Positions 63,848-64,000 of a DNA stretch of 64,000 nt are shown piece after piece. The translations under genes were made by a program, and so were the position numbers. Under the pieces are notes generated by a model, which worked only from the letters and a program-made list of their open reading frames with translations, did no database searches and was not told the origin of the DNA. Numbering within the stretch: the stretch's first letter is position 1; each line of letters starts with the position of its first letter. The DNA is taken from NCBI GenBank assembly GCA_023436395.1, contig JAEZJJ010000017.1, positions 18,834-82,833 of the forward strand, given 5' to 3'. Source of the stretch: Bacillota bacterium (lineage in GTDB: Bacteria > Bacillota > Clostridia > Lachnospirales > Cellulosilyticaceae).

Positions 63848-63948
63848 GTGTAATAATGCTAGGTACCGCTATGAGACTGGCTAGGGAACTTACTTCCAGC
63901 TGCTGTCTCACTCCGTCAAGAGGCTCTAAATTCGTAATCCTTATGAAC
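63848..63948 (-). repeat. ~100-bp interspersed repeat, copy 2 (inverted)
   Basis: Over 90% identical to the complement of 36033-36131, with a three-base AAT insertion near its left side. It lies upstream of the four-gene lipid-like operon. The following bases hold CGAAACTCGCTACGCTCAGA and then CATAAGGATTAC, a complement of GTAATCCTTATG inside the repeat (63934-63945), so a further terminal inverted repeat runs to the window edge. Confidence 0.8.
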
Positions 63949-64000
63949 GGTCGAAACTCGCTACGCTCAGACAGTCTCCCTAAAACCCATAAGGATTACT

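Overview
The window comes from the chromosome of a low-GC Gram-positive anaerobe of the class Clostridia. AT-rich codons, strong GGAGG ribosome sites, TTGACA/TATAAT promoters, many flavodoxin-fold proteins, an ECF transporter S component, stand-alone TrpB2 and a domain-swapped GH3 beta-glucosidase all fit a gut- or sediment-type fermenter. A Cellulosilyticum/Lachnospirales-like host is my inference, not a demonstrated identity. No rRNA, tRNA or CRISPR array was seen.

Layout. 1-5 kb: a U32-type peptidase (cut by the window edge) with a companion protein, a TetR-controlled pair of flavin reductases, and a PadR/DUF2812 pair with a striking double-palindrome operator. 5-12 kb: a MutS2-like ATPase without the Smr nuclease domain, a probable free-standing structured RNA with a 13-codon reading frame ending in three different stop codons, a secreted PA14-like protein and an L,D-transpeptidase. 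12-15.5 kb: a vitamin B6 salvage locus (pyridoxamine kinase, ECF S component, radical SAM protein) divergent from its likely MocR/PdxR regulator. 15.5-21.5 kb: TrpB2 behind a probable attenuator, a four-gene flavin/flavodoxin operon, and a lipoprotein with a CcdA-TlpA fusion. 21.6-30 kb: DacF-type carboxypeptidase, a fasciclin protein, orphan MotAB, a copper export operon with a CsoR-type operator, and a DUF1576 membrane protein with a small partner. 30-33.7 kb: a heterodimeric ABC exporter.

33.7-43.1 kb is the accessory part: a decayed LysR gene, a ~265-bp imperfect palindrome, an IS110 transposase preceded by a structured non-coding stretch (candidate bridge RNA), a ~100-bp repeat, then a seven-kb sugar-phosphate island with visibly more GC-rich codons. 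The island holds LacI regulator, ROK kinase, two cupin phosphoglucose isomerases, a two-domain mannose-6-phosphate isomerase-like protein and a cellulase-like protein, and ends in a broken Gfo/Idh oxidoreductase gene. Two matching GTGC(N4)GCAC operators tie regulator and operon together.

43.1-64 kb returns to host-like composition: a cupin, a membrane GGDEF-EAL protein, two methyltransferases, an uncharacterised permease/DUF4914 P-loop pair, PurE, DUF2294, GapN, an AraC regulator divergent from a domain-swapped GH3 enzyme, a membrane chemoreceptor-like protein, and an unusual four-gene operon (VTE5-like lipid kinase, CPBP intramembrane protease, GNAT, acyl-AMP ligase). The window ends in a second, inverted copy of the ~100-bp repeat found beside the IS110 element. 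The best candidates for undescribed biology are the RNA at 7.4-7.7 kb, the four-gene lipid-like operon, the permease/DUF4914 pair and the IS110 leader RNA.
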